A stretch of DNA of 58,364 bases from Cercozoa sp. M6MM (Eukaryota > Endomyxa: Ascetosporea): the NCBI GenBank assembly GCA_040357565.1, contig JBDODJ010000070.1, one strand, 5' to 3'. A program made the position numbers and the translations under genes. This document shows positions 36,501 to 47,883 of this stretch, in pieces (position 1 is the first letter of the stretch; every line of letters begins with the position of its first letter). The notes below the pieces were generated by a model. That model searched no databases and was not told the origin of the DNA. It was given only the letters and a program-made list of their open reading frames with translations.

Positions 36501-38545
36501 GACATCGCTATCTAAACTACCGATGAGCACATCCGTGTTGAAAGATCGTTCGTGGATCTCATCCACAATGATGATGTCTACACAACCAGAGTGATTGTGC
36601 TCACCATGGGCTATGTATCGCCATGTGCCATACCCCACTTTCGCAGTAGAGTGTCACGTGTCATCTCAGCCACCAACGTGCCGTCAGTCAGGTAAACGAT
36701 GCGCGCTGTCGACGGCACATTGCGATCAAACCGGACGCTGTAGCCCTGTGTTCAAAGTACTATCAAAAGTAATAAGTAGAACGAAGAAAATTACCACGAG
36801 CGACGGGTCATCGACCACATTTCGACGCACGTGTCCAGCCAGGTCCTTGGCCGCGACACGACGCGGTTGTGTCACTGCAATCTTCTACGCAAGCACGCGT
36901 GACTGACCTCGACAGCGCACTCTTTGTACAGATGCGTACCTGGCCCTCTCCAAGACACGCAGAATTCAGTAGCATTCGCGGAACTTCGGTCGACTTGCCG
37001 CTGGCAGTCGGCGCCTCCACAACCGTCTGTGGCACGTGCAGTGTTGACTACTTCAACAGAAAAACGAAGAATAAGTACCACTTGGTTGGACTTGACCATC
37101 TCAAGCATCTTGCGTTGGATATCCTCCCTCTTCAGTGGCAGTTCTGTCCCAGACCAATCAAATCACATAGATACAACAAAGTGCAGTTTCGCTCACCTTC
37201 AATTTCGTCATCGGACAGTTCCAGTCGTGGCAGACTTGAGATGTCATCATTGACAGTGTATGTCGAAAAGTGCGACGCCAACAGCGTTAACACTTGCGTT
37301 TTGCAATCCTCGTACATGCGATCGGCATGCTAAAGCAATCAAAGTCACATACTGATAGACACATCAACACACGAAGCCTCAACGTACTAACACCGCCGCC
37401 TCTTGCGCAGCCGCATTGAGGGGACCTGTTTTCTTCTCGGGTTCGTACATGTCTAAATTGAACAGCATTGTAAAAGCAAAACAGAAATGCAAAATGGAAG
37501 TGCTAAACAATATACCTTGCTGAAGCAGGCGTTGATCGCCAAAGCGCTGAGTTTCGTCGACACTCAAAATCAGCATCTGCAAAGTAAAACTGGCTCACAT
37601 AACTAACGATGACAGTGAAAGAAAACCACCGACCTCATCGAGTCGCGAGTCGTATGGCAGTTTTTGTGGCACAACAGGCGTTCGTCTCAGTTCACTTTGT
37701 GCCTCCTCGCGCAATTCCAGTTGGCAGCTTTGGGCCACACAAAAATACAAAGTGCCAGAGAGGGCAATAGATGTTTAAAAAACGCCTACCGAGTTTCTTT
37801 AATCGCCGCAAAAAGGCGTCGTGCGTCATCTTCCGATACCTCGTCTACCATGTTTACATTTAGAAGATACCAATCGAGTAAAGGAGTGCAAACGAAGCTA
37901 CCGTCATCTTCCAGCATCTCCTCAATTTCTTCAGTGCCGTATGACAGGAGATCCGACACGTTGCTGACGAAGTTATCTTCCAGCAGTTCCCGCAGCGACA
38001 CAAGGTCAAAGTGTTGCACAAACTCGTTCAACGTAGTTTCTTCACTGCGTGAATCACAACAAGCATGCCACTGTTTAACAAACACAGACTGGCATACAAA
38101 TTAACGATACCGCATGAGACCGACACCGTCGTGAATCTTTGATTTCTTGAACTGACGACGATGCGGCGGAAAACTCTCATCGCTTGCAATGTCTGAACAG
38201 ACGCTGCGAACAGATCGAAGCTGCTCCGCCTGCAATCCAAGTGCTTATAGTCTGCAAGCTGGTCGCATGAAATCCATATCTCATATATACCATCCACTCG
38301 TTAAAGCCATCGACGAGTGAGTTCAGGCTTTTGTGCAGCTTCCCGAGCAGAGTTTGCGTATCGCGGCGTGTCCCAGAAGCGTTAAGGATCCAGTTGGGCA
38401 ATTCACTGCGGAAATAAAACGAAAAGAAAGAATACATGATAGAAACAGTACCTCAACTTCTCCTCAATGCTTCTCCAGTCCTTCAACTTAACATCGAGTC
38501 CTTTGGCTGCGTTTTAAACCCGATCAAAAACAATGACTGGCAGAA

Positions 38546-38577
<32 letters not shown>

Positions 38578-38587
38578 ATACACACAC

Positions 38588-38683
<96 letters not shown>

Positions 38684-41600
38684 ACGGCGTCGATACCAGG
38701 CCGCGAAAGCAGTGTTTTCGTTGCCACAGCGAGTCGCAGGGCCTCTTGGCTGCCGATGCCATCGCAAGCCGCCACCCATTTCTGCAGAAAACTAGCCTAA
38801 GCCACGTGTGGCTGACAAAAACGAAAGCAGAACACACCCAAACATTGGCAGTCAGTGCGAGGCGATCGTGTGTGTCGCCACAAAAGTGTTCCACCTCAGC
38901 TTTCATTCTTCAAACAATCAATATGCTTGATAGTAATAACAAGCAGTGCTGTGTCTGTACCGTTCTTCTTCAGTCCATTGCTTGTCATCGGCAAAATCAT
39001 CGATCACATCAGTCACTGAAGGTAGTTCCACGCGCGACAGATTCTCTTCCGGCAGCAGCGACTCCTCAAGCAGGACCTAATATTTAGCATGTCCAAAGAC
39101 GTCAAGGTAGAAACCAAAGGCAGCAGGTCATACAAGGAACTCGTCGCCGTCCAAATCACCGCTCAGAGCGTGCGCGAGCGAGCGACGTCCACGCGACGGA
39201 AACACTAGCACTGGTGCATTCACCTGACTGCAAAAACACGATAACCTCGCCAAAGCAAATAGAAATAAAGCTATTGTACCCATTCTGGAACATGCGCTCC
39301 AGCTCTTCGTTGTGCACACTGCGCACGATCGTTGCGTCGTTCTACAAAGCGAATTATGACAGTTGACTCATTCCTACAAAACGACGGAAGTACCGGAGTT
39401 TGAGCCGGATTGCGCAGCAACAGCACTCGCTCACGTGCGATGGTCCGGAGATCACCTCTCGGTCCCGATATCGTGCTAAAAGAAGAAAACCATGCCACGA
39501 ACTGGGTCTTGTTTGTATAGCGCTAGATCAATCTACCGCAAGAAACACGTTCCCTCTTCCAGAACACCAAGTGGGTCACATACTGCCTTGATTCGGCAAC
39601 TCGGGAAGGGCACGTGAACGCGGAATCTTTTAAACTGCCGAAGCTCGTCCATTACGCGAGCGTGCACTTCCGAAAAGAAAATGTTCTGCGCCTTGAGAGC
39701 GTTCCAATCTGCTTAAACACACAACAACAATTTAGACTATAGCAGTCGAGTTTCCACCGTCCGCGTGGACCAGCTGGCGGCGCGGTTTACGTGCTGAAAT
39801 GTACCATCAGCTTGCACAGCATCAAGAAGCTCAGGCGAGAACGTGTGCACATTGCGCGAACACTGGGGGAAGGGGCGAAAACACTCAATCCGAAACGCAC
39901 AACCGTTTGTCATGGTTCATACCAAATAGTCGAACGGAATCTTTCCGAGCAGTCTTTGTGAAGATTCGGCGTCCAAATAGAGCGCCTGCACAATTTTGAG
40001 ATGCTCACAAAGCTGCAAAACGCAGAGGGCACCTTAGTCAGCGTAATCTGCTCCTCAGCGTATTTAAACACGAGTTTCTCCAGTTGGTTTTCACACACAC
40101 CGGCGTGCTATCAAAAGATAGGGTGACGAGTGCGGCAAAAAGTGGATAATTGAAGCACCTTGAGCAGCATTATAGCCTCGTGATTGATGAAGGCAGGTCG
40201 AGCCACGGTCGGACGAAGCATCTGGACCTCTACGACACTGCTCCTGTTCCAACAAAGCACTAGTACAGGCGCATTGACAAACATTGTGAGAGCAAACATA
40301 CGCTGCAGGTGCAGATCCTGGGTACTTGAGCATCGAGGCAGGCAAGAACAAGTCAGCTTGCTGCTTGTCATCTATGTGCCAATGCTGGCGAAATAAGGCG
40401 TCCTCAGTGTCAATGACAACGAGCATGCCTTTGTACGCATTCGAACAGCGCACTTGCATCGACGCTTTAGATACCAAAAAAGTTTGTGGGGTCAACAAAC
40501 ACGGAGTGTATAAGAGTCCATACAACATCGATTGAGAAACTTGGCATTTTGCGCGTCTTTTGCCGCGATTTCGCTGAGTACCTTGCGCGAAATGAAGCCG
40601 CAGCCGTCACCTGCGATTTTTCAAGCTTAGGTTCCACATGCAACAAATCCTTTGTTACTGAAAGACTCGTTTAATTCGTCGACGTGAACATCGGGAATGT
40701 CGACTTTTATCGGCGACTAATTTACAATGTAAAACTGGTTGGAGTACTTGTGAAGAAACACTCACATAAATGACAAAACAAAGTTACGATGGGCAGCGAA
40801 ACTGTCTGCGAAAAGGCTTGCCAGAGACGTTTTTGAACACGCAGCGGCGGCACTCTGTTAAACACATTTTAAAAATACCAATAAACAAGAGACTAAACTA
40901 CGAAGGGTCCATCCTGCAAATGTTCTGCCGCATCGACTTTGTGTCGAGACACGAGAGATAGACGCCATCGGTATCTCCAGTGCTGCGCCAGACACAAGAT
41001 GAGACTGATCCGACCGCCGAGTAAATTAAATCCAGTGTACACGAGGAGGAAGTTGAAAGTGTGCTGGCACAGAGTGACGCCATCATCTTGAAGTGTGCGC
41101 AGCAACACCTTTCGCAACTCAGGCGGCAGCTTGCCTTCCAGCTCATTGCCCATGCCTGCAGGCAGCACTTCCTAGAAGTACTACACACCGACAGGAGATA
41201 AAGCACAACGTACGATGCACAACCTTGAGCAACATAAAGTTTTGAGCGCCATAGCGTCGCAGTGTGTCTGACGACGAGTGCGGTTTCAGTACCAGACGCA
41301 CTCGAGTCGAGCTGACTTGAAGCAGCTTGAGCCACACGTCGCACGACTGTGTCAGCAGCGTCTTGGCTCCACCAACCGGTGACGTCTGTGACCACAGAGA
41401 ACGTTAACGCATGGCATGAGGCACAATCAAAGTACCCGCGACAGGGCCTGGTCATAGAGTTCGCGGACGCAGTTAAGGCCGCGTCGGTCGCCTGGATCGT
41501 CCTCCAATGCCAAGAACTGAAGTGCCGCCAGTTTCCTGTCTGTCTCTTCCTCTACAAGCAACAGTTCAAACAAACATACATCATCGACGCAGACAGTATC

Positions 41601-42740
41601 GTTCTCAGCCTACCGTTACACATGTCGAGCGCGAAGGTTGTCGCTCCGCCCATCAAGTCCTCGAAAGTGATCTACGCGATACTTACCTCTCAAACTTGCG
41701 GACAAAATAAGTGGACTAAATTTACGTGATTGCAAGCGCTTGCAATGGACAACAAAGCGAAAGCAGTGTCGAGGCTTCTAATTCCCCTGGCGTGGTGCTT
41801 AAGAACATCAAAAAATGGAAGCACGTTTGATGCTCTGGACAAGCAAATGATAATTCAAAGTCACATCTAAAGAAAGATCCGATCATTTACCGCAGTGATC
41901 TCAGAATGGCGCGATCTTGTTCCTTTGTCACTTGTGTCGAATGAACAGCTTCGTCGTCCTGTTGTTATATTTAAATTTTTATTTACAAACCGCAAGGTAA
42001 ATTACAACTTACCAAGTTGAGACAACGAAGTTTCGTTTTCAGTTCAATCGCGATGTTGTTGAACGCAGTTTCGTCGCTACACACACGCAGCTCACGAAAA
42101 GAAAACAATAAATTTGCAAAGACTCACTCAAACTCGAAGTAGATAATTGAAGCGTATTCAAGTGCAAAGAAGAAGCGGCGCCTCGAGTAGCAAAGGTGAT
42201 CAGCGCAGAAATTGTTGGAGTCGAGTGCACGGGCGTCCGCCGGCCTTAACAGCTCGGTGACTGACGGTTGAGCAATGTCAGACGTGTCTCCGTGCCGACT
42301 CATTCGCAGCACGTCGAAAGGAAGATTTGTTTTCACTCGAATTCGCTTGCCACGTGAATCAAGTTTGGTTGTGCCACAAACATCCTGTAGTTTTAGTCGA
42401 AGCACGTATCTCTCCGTCTCGGTTCCTGGACACAGAAGCCGTCCAGAGCCAACAAGAAGATTCATTTGTCAAAGAAGCAAAGTACCGCACTCGGCCGGAA
42501 CAGCGAACTCAGTGCACAAGTAGGTAAAGCTGTGTTTCTTGCGGATTCCAACGCGACCAATCGTCTTAAATCGTTCAAAGTCGCTTGTCTACCAGTAGCG
42601 CAAGCGACAGAATTTAGACAGCCCAGTGTTTGCTTTAGCAATTTTCGGCAAGCCTCACCAAGCCACACGAAGCGAAATGCAAAGTCGCCCGATTTGCAAG
42701 CGCATCGTCTCTGCGACGTTGCAAATCCTCGATCCTTCAT
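33505..42740 (-). CDS. RNA-dependent RNA polymerase fused to a C-terminal DExH helicase
   Basis: About 40 exons splice in phase from the ATG near 42740. The RdRP part (42.7-38.3 kb) shows NESFSDGCGFISRKVLSEIA, PSMQVRCSNAYKGMLVV with FLPASMLKYPGS, RPAFINHEAIMLLKHAGV, VCDPLGVLEEGTCFL, GDLRTIARERVLLLRNPAQT and the catalytic loop SGDLDGDEFL (DLDGD at 39143-39157), the order of cellular RNAi-type RdRPs. Without a stop it continues through a linker (LNEFVQHFDLVSLRELLEDN) into a DEAH/RHA-type helicase: motif I APTASGKST, TQPRRVAAKD, YLTDGTL, motif II DEIH (36552-36563), LMSATLNG, ILVFLTG, STNVAETSLT, and motif VI QRRGRTAR across a splice, then HA2/OB-like parts (VLSIAALLS, LLVGFICNVAKR). The likely role is making and unwinding double-stranded RNA for silencing. 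The exact N-terminus and several small exons are uncertain. Confidence 0.85.
38546..38685. repeat. (CA)n microsatellite in an RdRP intron
   Basis: About 65 CA units with GCA/TACA interruptions fill the intron between the exons reading TKTLLSRP and KGLDVKLKDW. Confidence 0.95.
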
Positions 42741-43007
42741 TTTCGCCAAACATCCAAAAACACGAAAACCAATGATGCTAGAAGTACTGCTCGCGACGGC
42801 TGGCTAGCATTTTCAATCAGTCGAGTGTGCTGGACAGTATGAAGGTTTAAAAAGGCTGTATGCCAGCTTTTCGCGGGGTGAAAGTCTGGTTCCACTTCAG
42901 TCTTCTGGTTCCGGTACGGGAGCGATGGTCACTTTTGTACCCAGTAAATTAACCGAATCCATCGTGTGGAAGCGCTGAAATACTTGGTGTGAGTGCGGAG
43001 GCTGTTT
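42741..43007. promoter_or_regulatory. Shared divergent promoter of the RdRP-helicase and Argonaute genes
   Basis: Only about 267 bp separate the two proposed start codons, so the two RNA-silencing genes must share promoter DNA. A minus-strand mini-frame (42964-42897) lies inside; it may be 5' UTR. I see no named motif. Confidence 0.6.
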
Positions 43008-46000
43008 ATGGATCGTGGCAATTCCCGCGGTTTGCTTTTTTTTGCTGTTGTGTTGCAGTGCGATTGTGTTTTTGCAGGCACGTCGTTGTTTTTCAACGCG
43101 AACGATGTGGAGCAGCACATGGGTACGTACAATCTACACTGCGCTCGATGGCTGGTTACATTACTCTGCTCCGTCGCGACTCCAGTGGACGAAGCCGTGC
43201 GCGAAAGTACTCACGACACTGACAAGAGACGCCGAGGCAGGAGTCGCCGCTTGACGCGGCAACAGCCGCAACAAGCCTCTGTGGCTTCGGAAGAGTCCTC
43301 CGAACCTAAACGTCATCGTCAGCGTCAGCGTCGCAACAAGCAGCGCACCAAGAAACAAGTTTCCGGTGACGATTCTTCCGTTGCGAAAAGCGACACCTCG
43401 AATCGGTCAAGTCACTCGAGCGACGCCGCTTTTGGTAAAAACAAGCGCGCTGGTGGACCAAAAAAAGCCCGCGATTCGAACAAGGCTCAGCACGCTAAAG
43501 CGAAGCGAGGCAAGGGCAAGCCCACTGCTGACGATGTTGTGGACACAAACTCATTTCTGGTCGCTCCAAAAATTCGCAATCTCGTGCGTTTTCGTGTTTC
43601 CTATGAACCCGAGATCTCGGCCAAGGCCAAGCGCCTATCCAAGCGTCTTTTGTGTGCGTACGTTTTCCTGACTCATTATCTATACTAAATCCTTTACTCC
43701 GTTTCAGGGCTCGCGAGCGACTCGAAGTGGACTGCGACATTCCGCGCGGAAGTCTGAACCGCGTTTCGTTCTTCGACGTTGACAACCCGGCCTTGCTCGT
43801 GGTACTCCTTCGTTGCTTTGTCCTGTGACTTTTGTGGTTGAAGCGGGAACTTTAGGCGCGTGACGGTGAGTTCAAAGTGCTGGAGGGTGACTACGAGTAC
43901 GAAATCACACTGCGCCGTCCCCGAGGTGCTACAGAGGCGACTCAGGGCGAAAACGACTCGAAACAAAACGAGGAAGAATCGCTGCCGCGTCTTGTGTCGC
44001 TTCACTTCGCCGATGTGATCAGTTTCGCCGATCTCCCGATTCGCTCGCAGAAGCGCATCGTTGAGCGCAGCATCGAACAGCGACTTCGCGACGCAAGTAT
44101 CTTCCCTTTCGTTTGCTGTCGATACTCAAAAACAGGCGTGGCGTTTCTCTCAGATTTTGTGGCGCTTCACAACTGCTTCCTGCCTCCTGACCGCGAGCCG
44201 ATTATTATGGTGAGAACTTTGCTTGGGTGTGACGTGAAAGCTGACGTACAGTGTAACTTTTTGCTTTCAGGCAAAGGAGCAGATGCGAATTCAGCGTTGC
44301 GTGCAGCGTACACTTTGAACAACGTGAGTTTTGGTTTCGAAACTGCTTGGTGTTCAGTCGACACGATGCACATTCCGCGCGACCGTGTCGTGTTTTCTGA
44401 GTATAATTTACTGTTTTTTAGTTTAATAAAGTGTGTTCAGAACATTTTTCCGCTGTCAGAGACGAACGCGAAATCGAAGAAATTACGAGAGACCAATCAC
44501 ACGTCATTGTTGCAACCGTACCATTAAACCTCTCACTTCTACAAACAATTGAAGCAATATCAAACAATACACAGGTGCGTCCGACGTACAAGGTCTTTGA
44601 GAAGGACACGTTGGGCGCGAAGTACCTCGCGATCGAACGCGATGTACGAGACAACAAATCGTTGTCTCCGAGGGACAAGTATTATGATCTTTTCTTTCTA
44701 CCACGTCGGTACCTTTTGTTATTTTGAAGGAAACGCGAAGTGCTGCGTCGCATGCGACTGCTCGTAAAGGATCGTCGCGCACTCGTAGAATATTCGGGCC
44801 GCATCGGTGCACCCTCGATTCTCTCTAGCCCAGAAGGATTTACCCTCGCCCCGTGTGTACTTTGTTAGAGCGCCTGAGTGGCGTGGAAGAGAAGATTTCG
44901 CACAAGTCGAAGCAAGAGTTTTCTTCGAAGGTGGGACATGTCACTTGGCATCAGAGGGACTTGCCAAGAAGTGCTTATTTTAGGGCCGCGGACCGCGCGA
45001 GATGACGTACGCCGAATACTTCGCTAAGCGCTACGGCTACAGGTGCTTTAACAAGCAGGACAAGCACATGGTCAGTGTGCTCGACGCACGTGGTCGGCGT
45101 TCCTACTTCCCACCTTCTGCGTACTCTACCCCCAACCCCCGTTGCTCTTTTACCGCTTTACCCCTTATTCCCTTACCCGTAGACTGCACCTGACGGCATC
45201 GTTCGACAACAAATCGCGCTCGATGCGTTCTGTGATGAACGAGCTGCGAGCGAAACCCTACAAGGACGCTGCTGTATCTTAACTGTTCTTCTACACTCTT
45301 GTTTGTCTTCATTCCTCTCTTCTTTATTCCTCTCTTCTTTATTCCTCTCTTCTTTATTCCTCTCTTCATTATTCCTCTCTTCTTTATTCTCTCTTCTTTA
45401 TTCCTTTCTTCTAGGAAGTGAAAGCCGTGGTGCGCAAGGTGCGCGGCTCGTCGTTGCTGCTTGTGTCGGAGTCCGATGCGCCTGTGCGTGTAACTCACCT
45501 GTCTGTTTCGCTTGTAGCGATACTGTTGTTATTCTCCGTTGAATGCAGATTCGTTTGCGCAAGATCGATCTGCAGAAGCGTCACTTTTTCGAGCACATCC
45601 CACCGCGCAGTCGCAGGTGACCTTACATCAAATGGTTTCACTTGCTTAAAGAATCTCTATCTCTGTAGTACGAGTCCGGAGAGTGCCAAGAAAATCCAAC
45701 CAATGAAACTGATGCGCATGAAGAGTGACTCAGGTACTTTAGGATACCTTTAGTGCTCGTCCGCATTTACCCCTCCCCTGCAGGTGCCTACGCGACGGAT
45801 TGCGAGCCAATGACTGACGAGAAGTTTCGATTCGTCGCACTCCTGCCATCCAAGCGTACGTTCCTTCTCGACATCGTATTTTTCGCCACTTACCCCTCAT
45901 GCAGGGTTCGACGAGAACGCCGAAAAACTGCAGCGCAAGATCGCGCGTGTGTCGTCTCTATTGCTGCTGCAGTGCGTGCAGTACGACATCGCACATGCCA

Positions 46001-47603
46001 CTAGTGAAAGAGACGGCGACGAGTACTTGGACAGCTTGCTAAGTCAGACACGTGCCAAGTTCGCCGACGGTGATGACACACGTGTTGCTCTGCTTGTCGT
46101 GCTGCCATCGGCCAAACTATCGCAGTACGCGCAGCGCAACTCGCTTTTCAAGGCACGTCTCACCGAACGCATTCGCGATCGACTAGGTACCGCTCTAACT
46201 TCGTGTGTGTCTGTGTGTCTGTGTGTCTGTGTGTCTGTGTCTGTGTCTGTGTCTGTGTCTGTGTGTGTGTCTGTGTGACTGTGTGCTGTGTCTGTGTCTG
46301 TGTCTGTGTCTGTGTCTGTGCGTTTGTTAAAGGTGGATGCATTGTATATTCTGTACAGACGGCGTCTGGTGCCAGCAGTTTGCCCTCCAGGAAAACGCTC
46401 TCGGTTCGCGTTTGAACAAAGTTCTCGCTGACCTTATGGTAGACTCCGTTTTTTTTTAAACACACAATGCGATGCAATATGGTTCAACAGGCCAAGGGTG
46501 CCGTTGTTCGCTATGGCTTTGCTCCTTGGTAGGCACCTCTCTGTTTGCATTGACGTAGGGTCTATACCGAGGTGCTTATATTGCAGTGTGCGAGGAGGTG
46601 TGAATTCCGTGATTGTGGGACTGTCTCTTTTCAAAAACAAAAACACGTCGGCGCGCTCGGTCTACTGCTACGACACGGTGTCTCACCGCGTGCTGAACGA
46701 AGTCGCTACCCACGACAGCGATGTGCTTGGTATCCAGCTCGCAGTTGTAGTGTTGCGGATTCCTGGCAAGTCTGTGTTTCAAGTAGAGTTCGACGAGCGC
46801 TCGGTGATGCAGGTGGCTCGCTTCGTTGGCAAGTTTAACCCGAACTGCGGCACTGTGTTTGTCCTTCGTGGCACTGATCAGCACGTACTCTGTCTCTTCT
46901 TCCATGTGGACACACCTAACACACTTTTATGCAGGCCATCCACACCACTGAAGTTCGTCTGCTGAAGGAGAAACTGCGTGCACACGCCCCAAATGCGTAC
47001 GGCAACACTCTCCTTCTGTGCCATGTGTTTGCGACGATTTTTTGTGCACAGGAAACTTGTGTTTGTGCGCGCGTCCTTCGGTTCGCTGCGTTTCTGGCGA
47101 CCGGAAACGGAACATTTCGTCGATGATGGCGTTGCCGTGCCAGGCATCGAGCCACGTACTGGTAAACTGAGGCCTCGCTTTCAACATCAACACAGTGTTG
47201 ACGATAGAATACGCTGATTTACACTTCCTGCAGACGTGCAAGTCTCCACAGCACTCATGCTCAACGGCAAGCTCAGCGAATACGCCGTCGAATACGACGA
47301 CAATGACGACACGGCGAAGACGAGCGAACAAGACTTGGAGTCGCTTCTTTATGTAAATCGCCCTTCTTGACCTGTTGTGCTCTCTTCAATTGTTGCGTGT
47401 TGCAGGCGCTTGCTCACCTGCGTTACCCTACTTACCGAAGCGTACAGCTGCCAGCGCCTCTGTTCACGGTATTCCCGCACTCCCCTCAAGGAAATTGCTT
47501 TGTGGGTGAGATTATAAATGACTGGCGTGACGAGTAGGCACTGCGCTACGCCACGCAGTACGCCGAGCACCGCAACTTGCTCGGTCTGGGCAATGATGAC
47601 TGA
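43008..47603 (+). CDS. Argonaute/Piwi-family protein, apparently without slicer residues
   Basis: From the ATG at 43008 splicing gives a basic, Gln/Arg/Ser/Lys-rich N-terminus (about 43.2-43.5 kb), then an N domain (TNSFLVAPKIRNLVRFRVSY), a PAZ-like segment MTYAEYFAKRYGYRCF then RRSYFPPSAY (45.0-45.1 kb), a MID segment (FRFVALLPSK, then VALLVVLPSAKLSQYA), GSRLNKVLADLM and VRGGVNSVIVGLSLF (Argonaute: KLGG-N...GADVTH), GTVFVLRGTDQH (where RDG is expected), AIHTTEVRLLKEKL, LVFVRASFGSLRF (where KRHHTR is expected), NGKLSEYAVEYDDND, and the C-terminal YPTYRSVQLPAPLFTALRYA. The fold order is Argonaute-like, but the catalytic Asp, Asp and His seem replaced. It probably binds small RNAs without cutting targets. 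An intron at about 45291-45415 holds a tandem repeat. It is divergent from the RdRP gene. Confidence 0.8.
45303..45413. repeat. Tandem 15-bp CTCTTCTTTATTCCT units in an Argonaute intron
   Basis: About seven imperfect pyrimidine-rich units end at the TTCTAG acceptor, so the array forms the intron's polypyrimidine tract. Confidence 0.9.
46203..46321. repeat. GTGTCT/GTGTGT compound microsatellite in an Argonaute intron
   Basis: Alternating GTGTGTCT and GTGTCT units fill the intron after the exon ending TERIRDRL. Confidence 0.9.
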
Positions 47604-47883
47604 TCATGAGCCTCGGTCCAGCGCAGTGCAACACCTGCCCGTGCCGTCATGCTTTTTCGCTGGATACCGGACTGCCAGTGCTTAAAACTGAAGTACAAGT
47701 CGAGTACAGGCAGTCGATTCGTGCATTAAACTATGCTCTTTAATGTACGCGGCGATATCAAGACGATATCAAGACGTAAGACGAACGAAACTGACGGAAA
47801 CTGAAGTATGCTATGCTACGGATGACATTCAAGTTCCCCCCGTATACACGGCCATTTGACTTGGCTTGATCATACAGTCTGGC

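Noticed and set aside
37500..37640. Separate helicase gene starting at an ATG (MLILSVDETQ) at about 37574
   Set aside because: That ATG directly follows a good 3' splice site, and the upstream exon (KLPYDSRLDE) joins in phase; no promoter-sized space exists between them.
38700..42740. RdRP as an integrated RNA-virus gene
   Set aside because: The motif order and DLDGD loop are those of cellular RNAi RdRPs (double-psi beta-barrel type), and the gene has many host-style introns.
43008..43120. Hydrophobic frame (MRRLFMDRGNSRGLLFFAVV...) as a signal peptide on Argonaute
   Set aside because: The hydrophobic stretch is a pyrimidine-rich intron read through; splicing from CGCG|GT to the second acceptor removes it.
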